In this document: positions 49,600 through 59,875 of the stretch, one piece after another
How positions within the stretch are numbered: position 1 is the stretch's first letter
Layout of the letters: every line of letters starts with the position of its first letter
NCBI GenBank assembly: GCA_021014325.1
Contig: CM037464.1
Span: 3,627,127-3,691,126, forward strand
Origin: Plazaster borealis
Lineage: Eukaryota; Echinodermata; Asteroidea; Forcipulatida; Labidiasteridae
Direction of reading: 5' to 3'
DNA length: 64,000 nt
Notes under the pieces: generated by a model
The model's input: the letters and a program-made list of their open reading frames with translations, nothing else
Database searches by the model: none
Told to the model about the DNA's origin: nothing
Position numbers and translations under genes: made by a program

Positions 49600-49734
49600 C
49601 TGATACCGACGACATCAAGATCCAGCTGTTTGGCCAGCTGCAGTAGGTACGGGGCACGCTTTGGGTGGCAGCCATACTTGAGACCCAGTTGACACTGGGC
49701 AGTGGAGTCGTCAGTCAAGATACGCAGCACAAGG
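49600..49734 (-). CDS. ODC: Ornithine decarboxylase, coding exon 5
   Basis: Reads LVLRILTDDSTAQCQLGLKY, GCHPKRAPYLLQLAKQLDLD, VVGI(S). LVLRI carries Arg155 (human Arg154), a PLP-contacting residue lost in some antizyme inhibitors; DVVGxSFHVGSG continues seamlessly into exon 6. Acceptor tacag|c, donor ag|gtgagc. Confidence 0.95.
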
Positions 49735-50276
49735 CTGTAAAGATAGATAACAAATAGACACAGCTTAGAACAAACTTGGAGTTTCATTTAAAAAGAGTTA
49801 ACATTGCTATGAAAACCCGGGTTGAGGAACAAGGATTTTTATTTTAAAGATACGGTACATGATTGATAACAATTTTATACCAATATTTGAGGCGTATGAG
49901 TGAAAGGGAGGCGTATGAGCGAACTCGGTGAAATCTGGAATTGTCCAGATTTCACCTTGTGAATATATTCTGTGACAATGCACGAACGAAATGCATTTAA
50001 TAATTGTTTTATATAACTCAAACATAGATCCTTGTCATTTGCAATTTTTTAACAATAAACATAAAATGGACACAGAAACTTGTCCACCCCATACTCTGTA
50101 AAACCCCTTATAAACACGGACGACTCCACGTAGACACCAACCTTGTCCGCTGTGACACGACCCGGTGTTCAATAATTCCTTAGAATATAGTGCATTGATA
50201 AGCCGCAATTTTGTGAAAGAACAAAAAATCAGCTAAAGAAAAAAGAAAGAAAAACAAGGACTAATTTGAACTTTAC

Positions 50277-50449
50277 CGTGCTTCGGGGAAGACTTTCTTT
50301 ATCTTGTGGAGCTCCTCCTCATTGTCAAAGGTCATGAGGTCAACGCCCTCCTGGGCAGCAAATTTCAAATGAGAGCGCTGCTTGCATGGGTTGGCAAAAA
50401 TGATTTGGGACGGAGCCACACCCAAGTTCAGTACCATCTGAATTTCACT
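50277..50449 (-). CDS. ODC: Ornithine decarboxylase, coding exon 4
   Basis: Reads SEIQMVLNLGVAPSQIIFAN, PCKQRSHLKFAAQEGVDLMT, FDNEEELHKIKKVFPEA(R). IIxANPCKQ is a family hallmark. The GVDLMTFDNEEEL...FPEA stretch corresponds to the antizyme-binding element of vertebrate ODC (human about 117-140), so antizyme control is likely retained. Acceptor aaacag|agt, donor cg|gtaaag. Confidence 0.95.
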
Positions 50450-50728
50450 CTGTTTGGCGGAAGAAGACGCTCATATTAATAACAGGGGCGAGAGTCATTT
50501 CTGACAAAAAAAGTCTGAAACTGGGATCCAGCGCCCAATTTCAGTTATAGATTTATAGATAGCTTTTGGGAACGGTATCCTCATTGCTAGACCAGTAGAT
50601 CAAAGAGCATGACTTATTTCATTTGGAGAAACACACAGCATTTTCCGGTTTACTTAGCAGACTTTACAAAGTCTGAATTCAGATAAAATTCTGAAATTTC
50701 TCATCCTTGTAATACGGATACACAAAAC

Positions 50729-50880
50729 TTAATTTCACAGAGGTGCTTAAGCAGAAAACATTGCTTAACATTTTCCTGCTCAGCAATAATGAGCAGGATA
50801 CCAATCACAAATGGTACATGTCACATTGTATTTTGGCTGGTTAACTTATTCTGGTAAGCATAATTTTCTTGCACTTAGCT
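50729..50880 (+). mobile_element. Foldback family B fragment in ODC intron 3
   Basis: taatttcacagaggtgctta, agcagaaaacattgctta and tcacaaatggtacatgtcac resemble 8981-9178. The right end is degraded. Confidence 0.45.
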
Positions 50881-50983
50881 ACCTTTTTGGATGTCAATAT
50901 CTAATCCATCAAACTCAAACAAAAACCGTGAGATGGTTTTCGGAGGATTTGAGCGTGGTTAGGGTTAAAACAGCTTTGCAAAT

Positions 50984-51082
50984 GATTGGTTGAAGGCTCA
51001 GATTATAGAGTACAGTATGACTTCGTTCAGTCATGGTGACTCAGAGAGGGCAAGTATATATCCTCATCGCCATAGCAACAGT
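50984..51082 (+). repeat. Intronic repeat O, copy 3 (ODC intron 3)
   Basis: More diverged: tagagtacagtatgacttcg, ttcagtcatggtgactcaga and gagggcaagtatatatcctc, then atcgccatagcaa. The tgactca core is unchanged. Confidence 0.75.
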
Positions 51083-51360
51083 CAACATTCCAAAACCCAA
51101 AACGACTTACAAGATAAGGGAGATAACAATTTCTCCAAGTATGTGTTAAAACCAGTTAAATAATTTATTATAACATATTCTAGGATTTTGACCCATTTCA
51201 CGATGTGCAGCGCACATACATGTGCCTATCTTATGCGCCATGTCAGGACGGGAGTAAAAACAAACGCACAGGAATTGCCTCTCAAAATGGCAGATGTGCA
51301 TCAAGCAGAGGTGTGAATCCCATCATGCAAGAGGTCAACATTAACATGAACATTTTGTTT

Positions 51361-51730
51361 AAAGTGATTGTATACGTTTGGTAATTGGAACCCACAGTTT
51401 GTTTCAATCCTACATAGTTGTAGAAAGGTAGAAATTTCAAAAGGTGGTAGTGTTTTTGAGATATCGCCGAAAATCTGGAGCGGTTATGTCCACAAAGGAA
51501 GAATAATCTGCAATTGGAATACACAATCTGAGAAACGTTACTGTCAGTAATGCTTCTCAGATTTAAATTTGTTGGGATAAACAGTGATATCTTTTTCAAT
51601 AACCGCAGTACTTTGAGGTGAAAAGTTTCTACAAATGCATTATACTATCCAAAGCTGCTGTACTTCTTACCAAGTAAGTTTTTATTGCCATTAATTTTCA
51701 GAGTCATTACCAAACGTATACAGACCCTTA
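51361..51730 (+). mobile_element. Foldback family A, copy 6, in ODC intron 3
   Basis: Left aaagtgattgtatacgtttg; right accaaacgtatacagaccct. The interior is more diverged than other copies but keeps the central hairpin (gtaacgtttctcagatt/aatctgagaaacgttactg). It ends 30 bp before ODC exon 3. Confidence 0.6.
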
Positions 51731-51759
51731 ATTAGTTTGTCTCATTTTTGCTTTCCTAC

Positions 51760-51836
51760 CTTACTGGCACAGTCAAAGTTGGTCTTCAGACCAGCCAGAA
51801 GTTTCACAACGGAATGATCAGGGTTGCACTTCACAG
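51760..51836 (-). CDS. ODC: Ornithine decarboxylase, coding exon 3 (PLP lysine)
   Basis: Reads (A)VKCNPDHSVVKLLAGLKTNF, DCASK. Lys70 in YAVKCN forms the Schiff base with PLP (human Lys69). Asp89 in FDCASK matches human Asp88. Acceptor tttag|ct, donor aag|gtagga; the Ala codon is split with exon 2. Confidence 0.94.
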
Positions 51837-52427
51837 CTAAATATATGAACAAATAATTGTCAGTATCGTCATTTAAACATTTGAAACGTATCACTTCACA
51901 TTATGTCTAAGACCACCCCAAGCTGAGCTGACTTGGGCTCGGCGCATACTTCAGGCAAAAGCGAATGCCAAGAGAATTTTGACATCACAACTCTATATAT
52001 CGCAGTGATTGTTTCACAAGAGAAGAGCAAATTTTGAGTTGAGAGTATTGTCTGCTGCGAAATTTGTGACGCAATACTTCACGCCGCTTTCTCATTCGCA
52101 TGAGTATAAGCGGGGTATAAGCGGGGCTTTACAAGTGAAGTGAAATAAAATGGTGAAGGAACACTTTTTTAATTTGAAAAACCCTGCATAACCAAATCTG
52201 TCCCAGCCCATAGCTTTCTTACAATACTCTTCACTTTATCATTCACACCACAGGATCTCTATCAATAAAATAGCCTGTTTACTAAAAAATATTAATCAAA
52301 CCAATTTTATCCAACTAGTAATCTTGCAAGAGTAAAAAAGCTATTTTATGTTCACAATCAGACTTCGTTTTTGTTTTAATGGTAATCAGCAGTTTATTTT
52401 CCTTTTACTTTGGTTTTAAATACTTAC

Positions 52428-52524
52428 CATAAAATGGCTCAACGCGAGGCAATGATTTGAGCCATTTTTGGTGTTTGACAACCACATCCCCGAGGTCACC
52501 AATGAAAAATGCATCATCTGGATC
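52428..52524 (-). CDS. ODC: Ornithine decarboxylase, coding exon 2
   Basis: Reads [32 protein letters not shown]. DDAFxxxDLGDxxxKHxxWLKxLPRVxPFYAVKCN is the opening signature of eukaryotic ODC. Acceptor tgtag|gat, donor tatg|gtaagt. Confidence 0.95.
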
Positions 52525-52549
52525 CTACATAAAGCAAATAACAATGCAG

Positions 52550-52860
52550 TTATTCATAAAAAGCTCTTCAGATCTTCCCTGCATTTCAATGAGAAATTCA
52601 CGACTTCCCTGCATTTTCCCCCAAAAAACTTCCATGTACTTCAATAAGAACTTCCCAAATTCCCTTAAATTCCATTATAAATTCCTGATTTCCCCAAGAA
52701 CTTCCTATAACTTCCTTGCTTTCCATTATAAATTCCTGAACTCCCTGAATTTCCCCCAGGAACTTCCCAACTTCCCTGCATTTTCCATAAACAATTCCCG
52801 ACTTCCTAGCATCTCCATGACTACTTCCCGACATCCCGCCATTTCCACACTTGCCTTTAT
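52550..52860 (+). repeat. Degenerate tandem repeat in ODC intron 1
   Basis: About six imperfect units built from acttccctgcattt, ccattataaattcctga and ccccaaraacttcc blocks. The whole tract is pyrimidine-rich on + and produces the longest open frame here (156 codons, 52457-52927), which I reject as a gene because it antisense-overlaps ODC exon 2 and is repeat-derived. Confidence 0.65.
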
Positions 52861-53423
52861 TATCACTGTTAAATCTCACGGTTGTTTATGTCAAAATAAT
52901 TTGGTAACAAGAGGGTTAAAACAGTAGACTGTAGGATCGAGGGAAACATGCACCAGGCAAGGAGTTCCAAAGAGATGACAGTAAGTGGAATAAAGCTGTT
53001 GGAATGGCTCGCTGTTATACATTTCAGCAAAGCAAGAGTGTATGGGTGAGAACAAGCAGAAAGCCCGGTTTCACGCTCAAACATAACGATAGGAGGAACC
53101 AGGACAAACACACTGGTGGCATATTTTCCATGAACAGATCTCTAGTGTGCAAAGTTCAAAGTTCAAAGTAATTAAGTGCTCCACTATCATTAATCAATCA
53201 AACCAATCATGTGATTATATCATCATGGCATTGAGAGGGCATAAACGATTCCGACCCAATGCACTTGGTCGGTGCATTCCTTAACAAAGCACCTATATGC
53301 AAGCAAACTCGAAGACCACATCCTTTCCGAAGAGTTCTTTATTTCTTTCCAGAAAATATTTCAAAATATAAGAAGAGGAACAGTCAAATTTGTAAAAAGA
53401 TTAAATTATCAATTTGAACAAAC

Positions 53424-53528
53424 CTCTCTGTTCGTGGAGTCAGAAACTTTATCGTGGACAATGTCTCTCACAATTGTGCCCCTGCGGTACACCTCGGCCT
53501 CAATATCCTGGGCCGTGAAGCGCTCCAT
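53424..53528 (-). CDS. ODC: Ornithine decarboxylase, coding exon 1 (start)
   Basis: ODC is the homodimeric, cytosolic, PLP-dependent enzyme converting L-ornithine to putrescine, the first and limiting step of polyamine synthesis. This exon gives MERFTAQDIEAEVYRRGTIV, RDIVHDKVSDSTNRE and joins exon 2 at gag|gtttgt in phase 0; human ODC has the comparable ...GFTAKDILDQKI. The ATG (53528-53526) is the first in frame after a TAA about 57 bp upstream. Eleven exons join with no frame break: 487 residues, with Lys70, Asp89, Arg155, His198, Ser201, Glu275, Arg278, Cys373 and Tyr402 all present. An antizyme inhibitor would have lost several of these. The upstream acceptor is probably catgtcacag at about 53625. 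Confidence 0.88.
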
Positions 53529-54586
53529 TGCACTCCTTTTTTTTGTTGGTTTTAAGTTGAAAACACGCCTCCTTTTTGAAGTTTACAGGTGGTGGGCGAT
53601 TCTTATGAAATTCGAAGAAGACTGTGACATGATGAGACAAAGGAAAAATTGTTTTTAGAACCAATGACTTTTCAGAATACTCTTTTATACAATGAGCTTG
53701 AAACAAATTTTTCTTATGAATCTGTAAAAAAAAAATGTATGTGGTTCAAAGTAAGCTTTGTTTTCTTCTTCAAGGTCTGATAAAAATGACATTAGGTTTA
53801 AGCCTTGCTCAGAAACAGCCTCTTGTTTGGCATTCAGTGTGTCTTGAGATTAAGACACATCAGTCTGGTCTTAAGTGCTTATCATCACAGCGAAGGCATT
53901 AAAATATTTGATATTAAAGGACCAGCTTATTCCCCTCCAAGCCTCATTGTGCAATCAATCAAGTATCATCTGTAACAAGATCTGCCGTTCTCATTAAACA
54001 AAAATTGATCGCTGCAAAGAGGATTCCACTTCAAGTAGATTCTGACAAACAGGGGGATAGGTAAACGAGCGCACAGGTCACAATATTGATTCATTTATAT
54101 GCTCCCTTCCTGTATGAAGACCATATGGTATTTTTTTGTTTTGATTTGTGTTTCAGGTACTACATGTACGTATGCAGCTTGAAACAGACCCCCCGAGTGG
54201 TATTTGTTTATCTGTTTAAGTGCTTTTTGATGTTTAGAATCTCTCTTTTTTCTGAAGCAACAAAACATACAATAACTGTCTAAATTTTGCTTTGCTGAAG
54301 GTTTACGTCGTTACTTCAGATCAAGGAATTCAAAATAGTAGCAAGGCTAAGATTAACAGGAAAACAAAATTTACATGCATGACATTTGGCCCTAGGAAAA
54401 AAAGTAGGATAATTTTATCAACAAATTTTATGTCCTAAATATGCACACATGGTGTAGGCTTTAATAGACTTTTCAGGCTATTTACTCACTATTTTTCTGA
54501 TTTTTTCCAAGGGCAATTTTTTTGAAATCGGACTAAAGTAAGAAGAACAACATGCCTGAAACAAGATAAGAAAAGTGGCTACTTAC

Positions 54587-54723
54587 ACCGAGAAGTGAAA
54601 CCTAAGGGTACCCAGCAAATATCAGCTGGGGTCCCACTCTGGCTCCAAATTGAAGTCCAACTGCTGGTCTAGGTGCTCAGATCCTTCTGGTTCTACAGTC
54701 CAGTATTTGTTAGAGAAACCCCC
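54587..54723 (-). other. Candidate non-coding leader exon of ODC (137 nt)
   Basis: A sharp acceptor (tcgtactag|ggggg) and consensus donor (cggt|gtaagt) on the - strand bound a segment 1.1 kb upstream of the ODC start. One frame reads GGFSNKYWTVEPEGSEHLDQ, QLDFNLEPEWDPS then a stop. It is open from the acceptor but has no ATG, and the stop makes it unable to feed ODC. It may instead be the last exon of an unrecognised small gene; the donor argues for a leader exon. Confidence 0.45.
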
Positions 54724-54837
54724 CTAGTACGAGAAAACATCAAATTTCATTGTTAGTCGTAAAAAAACAGAATTAGCTGCTTACCAACCAAAATGAAAAT
54801 GACCTATGGTTTAAATGCAAAAAATAGTTAGTGGCAT

Positions 54838-54880
54838 GACGTTTCGACCCTAGCCGAGTCTTTCTCAAAGGCTAAATGAG
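54838..54880 (-). mobile_element. Penelope-like terminus motif
   Basis: The - strand reads ttgagaaagactcggctagg, gtcgaaacgtcatgcc, the same arrangement of a paired stem followed by gaaac as the other ribozyme-like cores. Short isolated remnant. Confidence 0.35.
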
Positions 54881-55171
54881 ATGAGGCTATTTTTGTGTGT
54901 GTGGGTGAGCATTACATACAAAATGTTGACCTGAGAACAAAAGAGGTCCACACACAAGGCAGGGTTTTGAAACACTACATGTGCATGCATGTGGACTTAT
55001 ACACGTCCACACAGTGTTTTCAACAGAACAAAGGAATGTCCACAGAGTGAATGCAACCAGAACTGTGTGTGTGTGTGTGTTATAACTTCAACAAAATAAT
55101 TACTTCGTTAATCTTAACCACACAACCAAAATCCATAAAAATCGACTCAACTGAAGAACATGTATTAACAG

Positions 55172-56760
55172 GCTTAAAGTCACCTGGAAATAGTTTTTTT
55201 TTTTTTTTTTTACAGAAAGAGTATACAGGGTTCTGCCCACGGTGGTCGGTGCCGGAAAACCCGCCCGGCACTCGTGATTCCCCCGACCACCACTGGCGTA
55301 TTTTTCTCTTTTTCCGACCACCACACATTTCCCCCTTTTTTTGCCCACTTCCTTCAAAACATTTTGAACAAAATGTAAAAATAAATTATTTACCATTAAA
55401 AATTTCATCCAAAGTTTCGACTAGCCTACTTCTTTGTTCGAGTCTATTTTAATGATCCAGGATCGAGCATCTGTCCCACCTGTGTACCAACGATATCCAA
55501 CGATCCAACGGAAACCTGCATTGATTTTACAATGGTTCCCAGTCACTCTGACTGTAGCTTTACACTTGGAATATAACATGATACCAGTTTCAACGCGTAC
55601 GTGTTGCGTATCCTTTTCCACGGCATTGAATACAACGTAAAATGAACTACAGAGTAAGGCACCATGATGTTATGCTGTAAATTGTTTTCCCATGGCAGTA
55701 AAGGCGTGCGCGCACTGTGGAGGCCTACATGTAAATTCACGGCACGATCGTGCACGGACACGATCGAAAGGAAATTGACTTGACCGTACTAGAGGAAAAA
55801 CAATTCCCTGGCCCCTTTTTTTCCGCCACTAAAAAAATCCTGGGCAGAACCCTGAGTATGTATATTAACAATAAAACAATTTTTTGAGTAATTGTTTGTC
55901 ACGATTTATATGTTAAAAAAATTGATAAAGTTGTTTGAGTGTGACTCCGCCCATCCCTTTTTGTGACGTCAATCTAGGCAGACTTCGCCGCGATCGAACA
56001 TCGACCCCCCTCGAACTTGCCTGCATTTACGTGCAAGTAGTGAGCTTGTATACGTTTCGTTTGGTTATCCCAAAAAAAGGATTTTTCGTGCATTTTTCCG
56101 GCAATGCTGACCAGGTGTATTGCTGCTGGATGCAGCAAAACGACTAAAGATGGGGTCAGTTAGCATTTGTTTCCTGCAGATCCCAAATATAGGCAGTTAC
56201 GGGCATCGAAAGTCAGGCTAACGAGGGCAAAGTGGTCCGGTCCGACATCGTTTTCAGCGCTGCAGCGAACATGTTTCTGGTGTTCGGATCGACTTGAGCT
56301 GTACGCGCCGATCCGATTTGTCATCACGGGGCCCCTAAATTACCTCATATTATCCGTGTTCTCATTATGATCGTGCTCGTATCTTCCGTTTTTTAAGACA
56401 TAGAAACGCGCATGGACAGTTCGGGACCGGTGAAAAACCTCGTATAAACGTCGACTGTACACTGTCCTAGGATTGCATTGGGTGACGTCCGAATAGGAAA
56501 ACGCATCATACTGATCAGGTACCCAGACGTAATGTACCGGGCCAGACTACACATTTTCTCTTCAAATATCCCGCGCCTCGATTGACGTCACGAACAGCGA
56601 CATGTAAACGAGGGCCTATTTTTAAATTTGTAAATAAAATAAAAACACAATTTTTTAACCTTATTTAATTGTTTATTCACATTCCACTCATAAAAATGTA
56701 AATATTAACGACAAAAGCTTTATTTTGACAAAATACCACTGCCAGGTGCCTTTAACATGA
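55172..56760. mobile_element. Composite foldback DNA element with THAP remnant
   Basis: The outer ends ggcttaaagtcacctgg (about 55172) and ccaggtgcctttaac (about 56740) are imperfect inverted repeats. Nested within, cagggttctgcccac (55237) and gggcagaaccctg (about 55840-55852) form a second inverted pair of ~616 bp. The right half holds the decayed THAP-type reading frame at 56104-56394. Looks like a decayed DNA transposon carrying another element. Confidence 0.45.
56104..56394 (+). pseudogene. Decayed THAP-type zinc-finger sequence
   Basis: The frame from the ATG at 56104 gives RCIAAGCSKTTKDGVS, an in-frame TAG (56161), HLFPADPKYRQLRASKVRLT, RAKW..., then CFWCSDRLEL. This follows the THAP layout (C-x-C, GVSFHxFP-dP-r--W, then CSxHF), but the stop falls inside GVSxHxFP and the final Zn-binding His is Arg. 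THAP domains occur at the N-terminus of P-element-type transposases and in host transcription factors. With the surrounding inverted repeats, a transposase remnant is more likely than a host gene. Confidence 0.55.
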
Positions 56761-56984
56761 GGGCAAGACACGAATTCCCAAAACACAACACGAATTCCCA
56801 AGACACCAATGTGGCACGTATTGACGAGGAAAGGTTTTGGTGAAACACCATTAGGTTGTGATTACCCTCATCTTTCCACACTCAAAATACATGTACAAAA
56901 TTTCTTCCTTTCTTCCTTGTGAGGGCAGCCTTCATGATTGAAGATAAACGCACTGCCAGATGAGACACACTGGCGAACCCCTTC

Positions 56985-57235
56985 TCTTCCCCTTCTCTTC
57001 CCAATAAGTGTGTACTGGGGTCTTTTACGTGCATTGATAGTTTTTTATAACAACACAAGGGACCTAACAGCTTTACGTCCCATCCGAAAGACGATGCAAT
57101 AATGGTTTGTGTCTTGCTTAATTAAGGACACAAGTGTCAAGACCGGGACTCAAACCCAAACTCTGCTGATCAGAAACACCAGAGCTTGAGTTTGGTGCTC
57201 TTAATAACCGCACGGCCACGACATGCCACTACAAA
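56985..57235 (-). mobile_element. SINE with tRNA-Leu/Ser-like head
   Basis: The - strand starts tggcatgtcgtggccgtgcg, gttattaagagcacc, ... gtttgagtcccggtcttgac (B box), cttgtgtccttaattaagca, then attgcatcgtctttcggatg and ggacgtaaagctgtt. The head resembles a type II tRNA (Leu/Ser) and the tail is shared with 41385-41600. Confidence 0.65.
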
Positions 57236-58435
57236 GTCAAACATAATATGTTGATTTTGAAGGGATCCTACATAAACTCCTCTCTGGTAATATTTGAAGG
57301 ATTGAGGCAGTAGGGCTCATCCTACACAAGCTCATTATCAGTTGATTTTGAACGATTGTGTGGCATTTCCTTGAAGAAAGACGCAACTCTTGTAAATTAA
57401 AAAAGAGTTACTTAACGTCTTAAGTTATGCCATTCATCAAATTTTGTAAAATCACCCTGGAGTACACTGCAGTTTTCTGTAAACACATGTGTACATGTAT
57501 CATCTAAATGTTAATACAGACAATCTGTATTTGACCACTTCCATTGGTTGACGTGTAAACATGCAAAATATTTCTGGGTAGAAATATGGTTGGCAATTAT
57601 TATGCCCTGGAATTAATGCTATATTACTCAAAACACTGCATTTCTTTTTTGTTGTATTAATTGAAGATCATGATTTGGCCATATTAATTAAAAAGCCATT
57701 GGGAAATATGACATTATTATTAGACGTGTTCCAAGAAAGTGAAAGTAGGTCATCCAACTTGGAATTTCTTTTAGAAATGAACTGACTGGCACTCATGGCA
57801 GTGACACACAAGAGATTGCTGATGTTTTCAGAACGGATTTTAATTTCCGTTTTCTCGAATAACGAAAATTCTAATTAAATTAGTCTAAAAAAATTGTATT
57901 AAATACTAGAAAAAAGGCTAGTTTAATTCTCAACAAGAAAGGAGGTTCTCACTAGTAAAGACTAAAGTAGTAATATTAATTCAATATTTTCAAAAGAACA
58001 TTAAATTTTCCAGTAATTTATCTATCTGCCATGCATGTTGAAGAGGAAACTCAACAAGAGCGAACCTCAATTTCTAACATTTGTTTAGGCCTAGTCTTAT
58101 TTTCATCAATTTTCACGGCCGAAGTCTGTAGAAAAAGAATGTTCAATTTTGACTCGGGACATTCAGTGACCTTTCCAAAAACATCTTACTTTAACATGTT
58201 TAATATTACAACCAGGCAGACCAAACATTCTTCACATATTTTACTGACTACACGAGCAACTCCCCTCTCCGTGTGGCCACTTATCACTGACAAAATGGCC
58301 GCCGTCCGTACAGCGTTATATTGCACCGCCATGTGCAACCAATAATTAATTGGCTCACATGTGGATAGCATGGCTGGAAACCGGTTGACATATTTTCCAC
58401 ATTTTTACCGTAAAGACTCAAAAATAAATACTTAC
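57236..58435. other. Gene-free stretch within the putative ODC leader intron
   Basis: Nothing coding; the 104-codon open frame at 58031-58345 has no domain. Confidence 0.4.
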
Positions 58436-58504
58436 CAAAACTGAGGGCTCCGAGGGGCACAAGGGTTTACTCCGCCGACGAGGAATTTTGGCGGTTGAAA
58501 GAGT
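58436..58504 (-). other. Candidate non-coding leader exon of ODC (69 nt)
   Basis: Strong acceptor (tttttctccccttag|act) and donor (ttttg|gtaagt) on the - strand. Joined to the next exon (54587-54723) it gives one stop-free frame (TAKIPRRRSKPLCPSEPSVL then GGFSNKYW...) without an ATG. A leader role is inferred from position and splice-site quality only. Confidence 0.45.
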
Positions 58505-59694
58505 CTAAGGGGAGAAAAACATCAAGTTCTTGGGTGATATGCAGCAGGTTTCCACTGATTCTTTAGCTGTCGTTACGGGAGCATGGTGAAAAGAGACCGG
58601 TTGGGCCGGGTGACGACGACGTGCGATTGTGCACAAACATCCGCGCGCCACAGTAATTGACCTTTTTTACTCAAACTGACCTAGATAATGTCTGAAGAAA
58701 GTAGGTCCCAACGGGACAAAATTTTACGATTTTGAACATCTCTACCTTAAAATAAAGACACATAATATTATACTTGTTAAAAATATTAATACTACTTTCG
58801 GGAAAATTTCATATTTTGCGTTCAGTTTAGTTTTATCAGAGCTTTAAAAACTGGGCGTGGAAAATGTACAAGATTCCTCCGCGCCATCTGGAAAGTGTAC
58901 GTTCTCGTCAGGGACCATTTTATAAGTTCGTGTCTGTAGGCCTACATTCCCGTCCTGAATGCGGTCAGATTTTGTTTAAATAAAGGAATAAATGAAAATT
59001 CACTTACAATGATATTGAGAGAATATTTCTTGATTTTTCTTGGCACCATGATCAGCTCCATCATGATTTAAGCAAGCCGTACTCGGTTGACCAAGTTTGC
59101 AGACCTTCCTAAACTGATGATAATTCAGCGCATCATTGGACTAACACGTGCGTACTGACTGTCCTTGCTTATCATTATAGAGAAAGGATTTTCTGTGATT
59201 ACATGTAATTTCGTTTCAGGTGCTTTCTGTTTGGTTTTTTTTGCCAAACTGCAGCAGAGTCCATGTTCAGCCAAAGTTGATCATGAGTGCACCCCTTAAA
59301 CGTCAGTGGGGAAAAAACCAGACTTAATGCCCAAACACGAAATTTGACGTCCAATGTAACTCCATGCAACTTCTGCACCCCCCCCCCCACCGATCTGTGG
59401 AAAGTTACAGATATAAAGTCGCAGACATTGAAATTTGACGTCAAATCTGACAGTGACAGTGACATCAGCATGCACAACATCCATGCGACAACCCGCGTTT
59501 CTTTGTTTTTCAACAGGTTCATTCAACCATCATTGAATACATATTGAACTAAAGTTCGTTGTTGAAACTATAGGTAGTGAATGGAAATTAATTCCCTCTT
59601 CCAAAATTCAGTGGTTATTATGAGAATCAACAGTTGAAACTTCAAAATTGTTAACAGTTCATAGCTCTGCGGGCTGGCCGGGTGTCGATGTCGG

Positions 59695-59875
59695 TCATAG
59701 GGAAATCTGTTCACCGGAGATTGGGAAATGTATTATGTATCGCGCTGAATCGAAGAAGGTTGATTCAAAAGAGGGCGCTTTCAGAAGAATGTTGTACTAC
59801 TTTGTACGGTTCGCCGAAGGGAGGTGGGGGTGGGGGGGGGGGAGGTCAGAATCTCCTGCCACACCGGAATAAAAT
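59695..59875 (+). repeat. Family J copy
   Basis: gggaaatctgttcaccggag, attcaaaagagggcgctttc and cagaatctcctgccacaccg match 30371-30540. Contains a G-rich run (59826-59845). Confidence 0.5.

Noticed and set aside
52457..52927. 156-codon + strand open frame
   Set aside because: Antisense to ODC exon 2 and derived from a pyrimidine-rich degenerate tandem repeat.
42273..53528. Antizyme inhibitor (AZIN) instead of ODC
   Set aside because: The residues that AZIN proteins lose, such as the PLP-contacting Asp/Arg/Tyr, are intact, including catalytic Cys373.
55051..55452. 133-codon + strand open frame
   Set aside because: Runs through a poly-T tract and the end of a foldback element.
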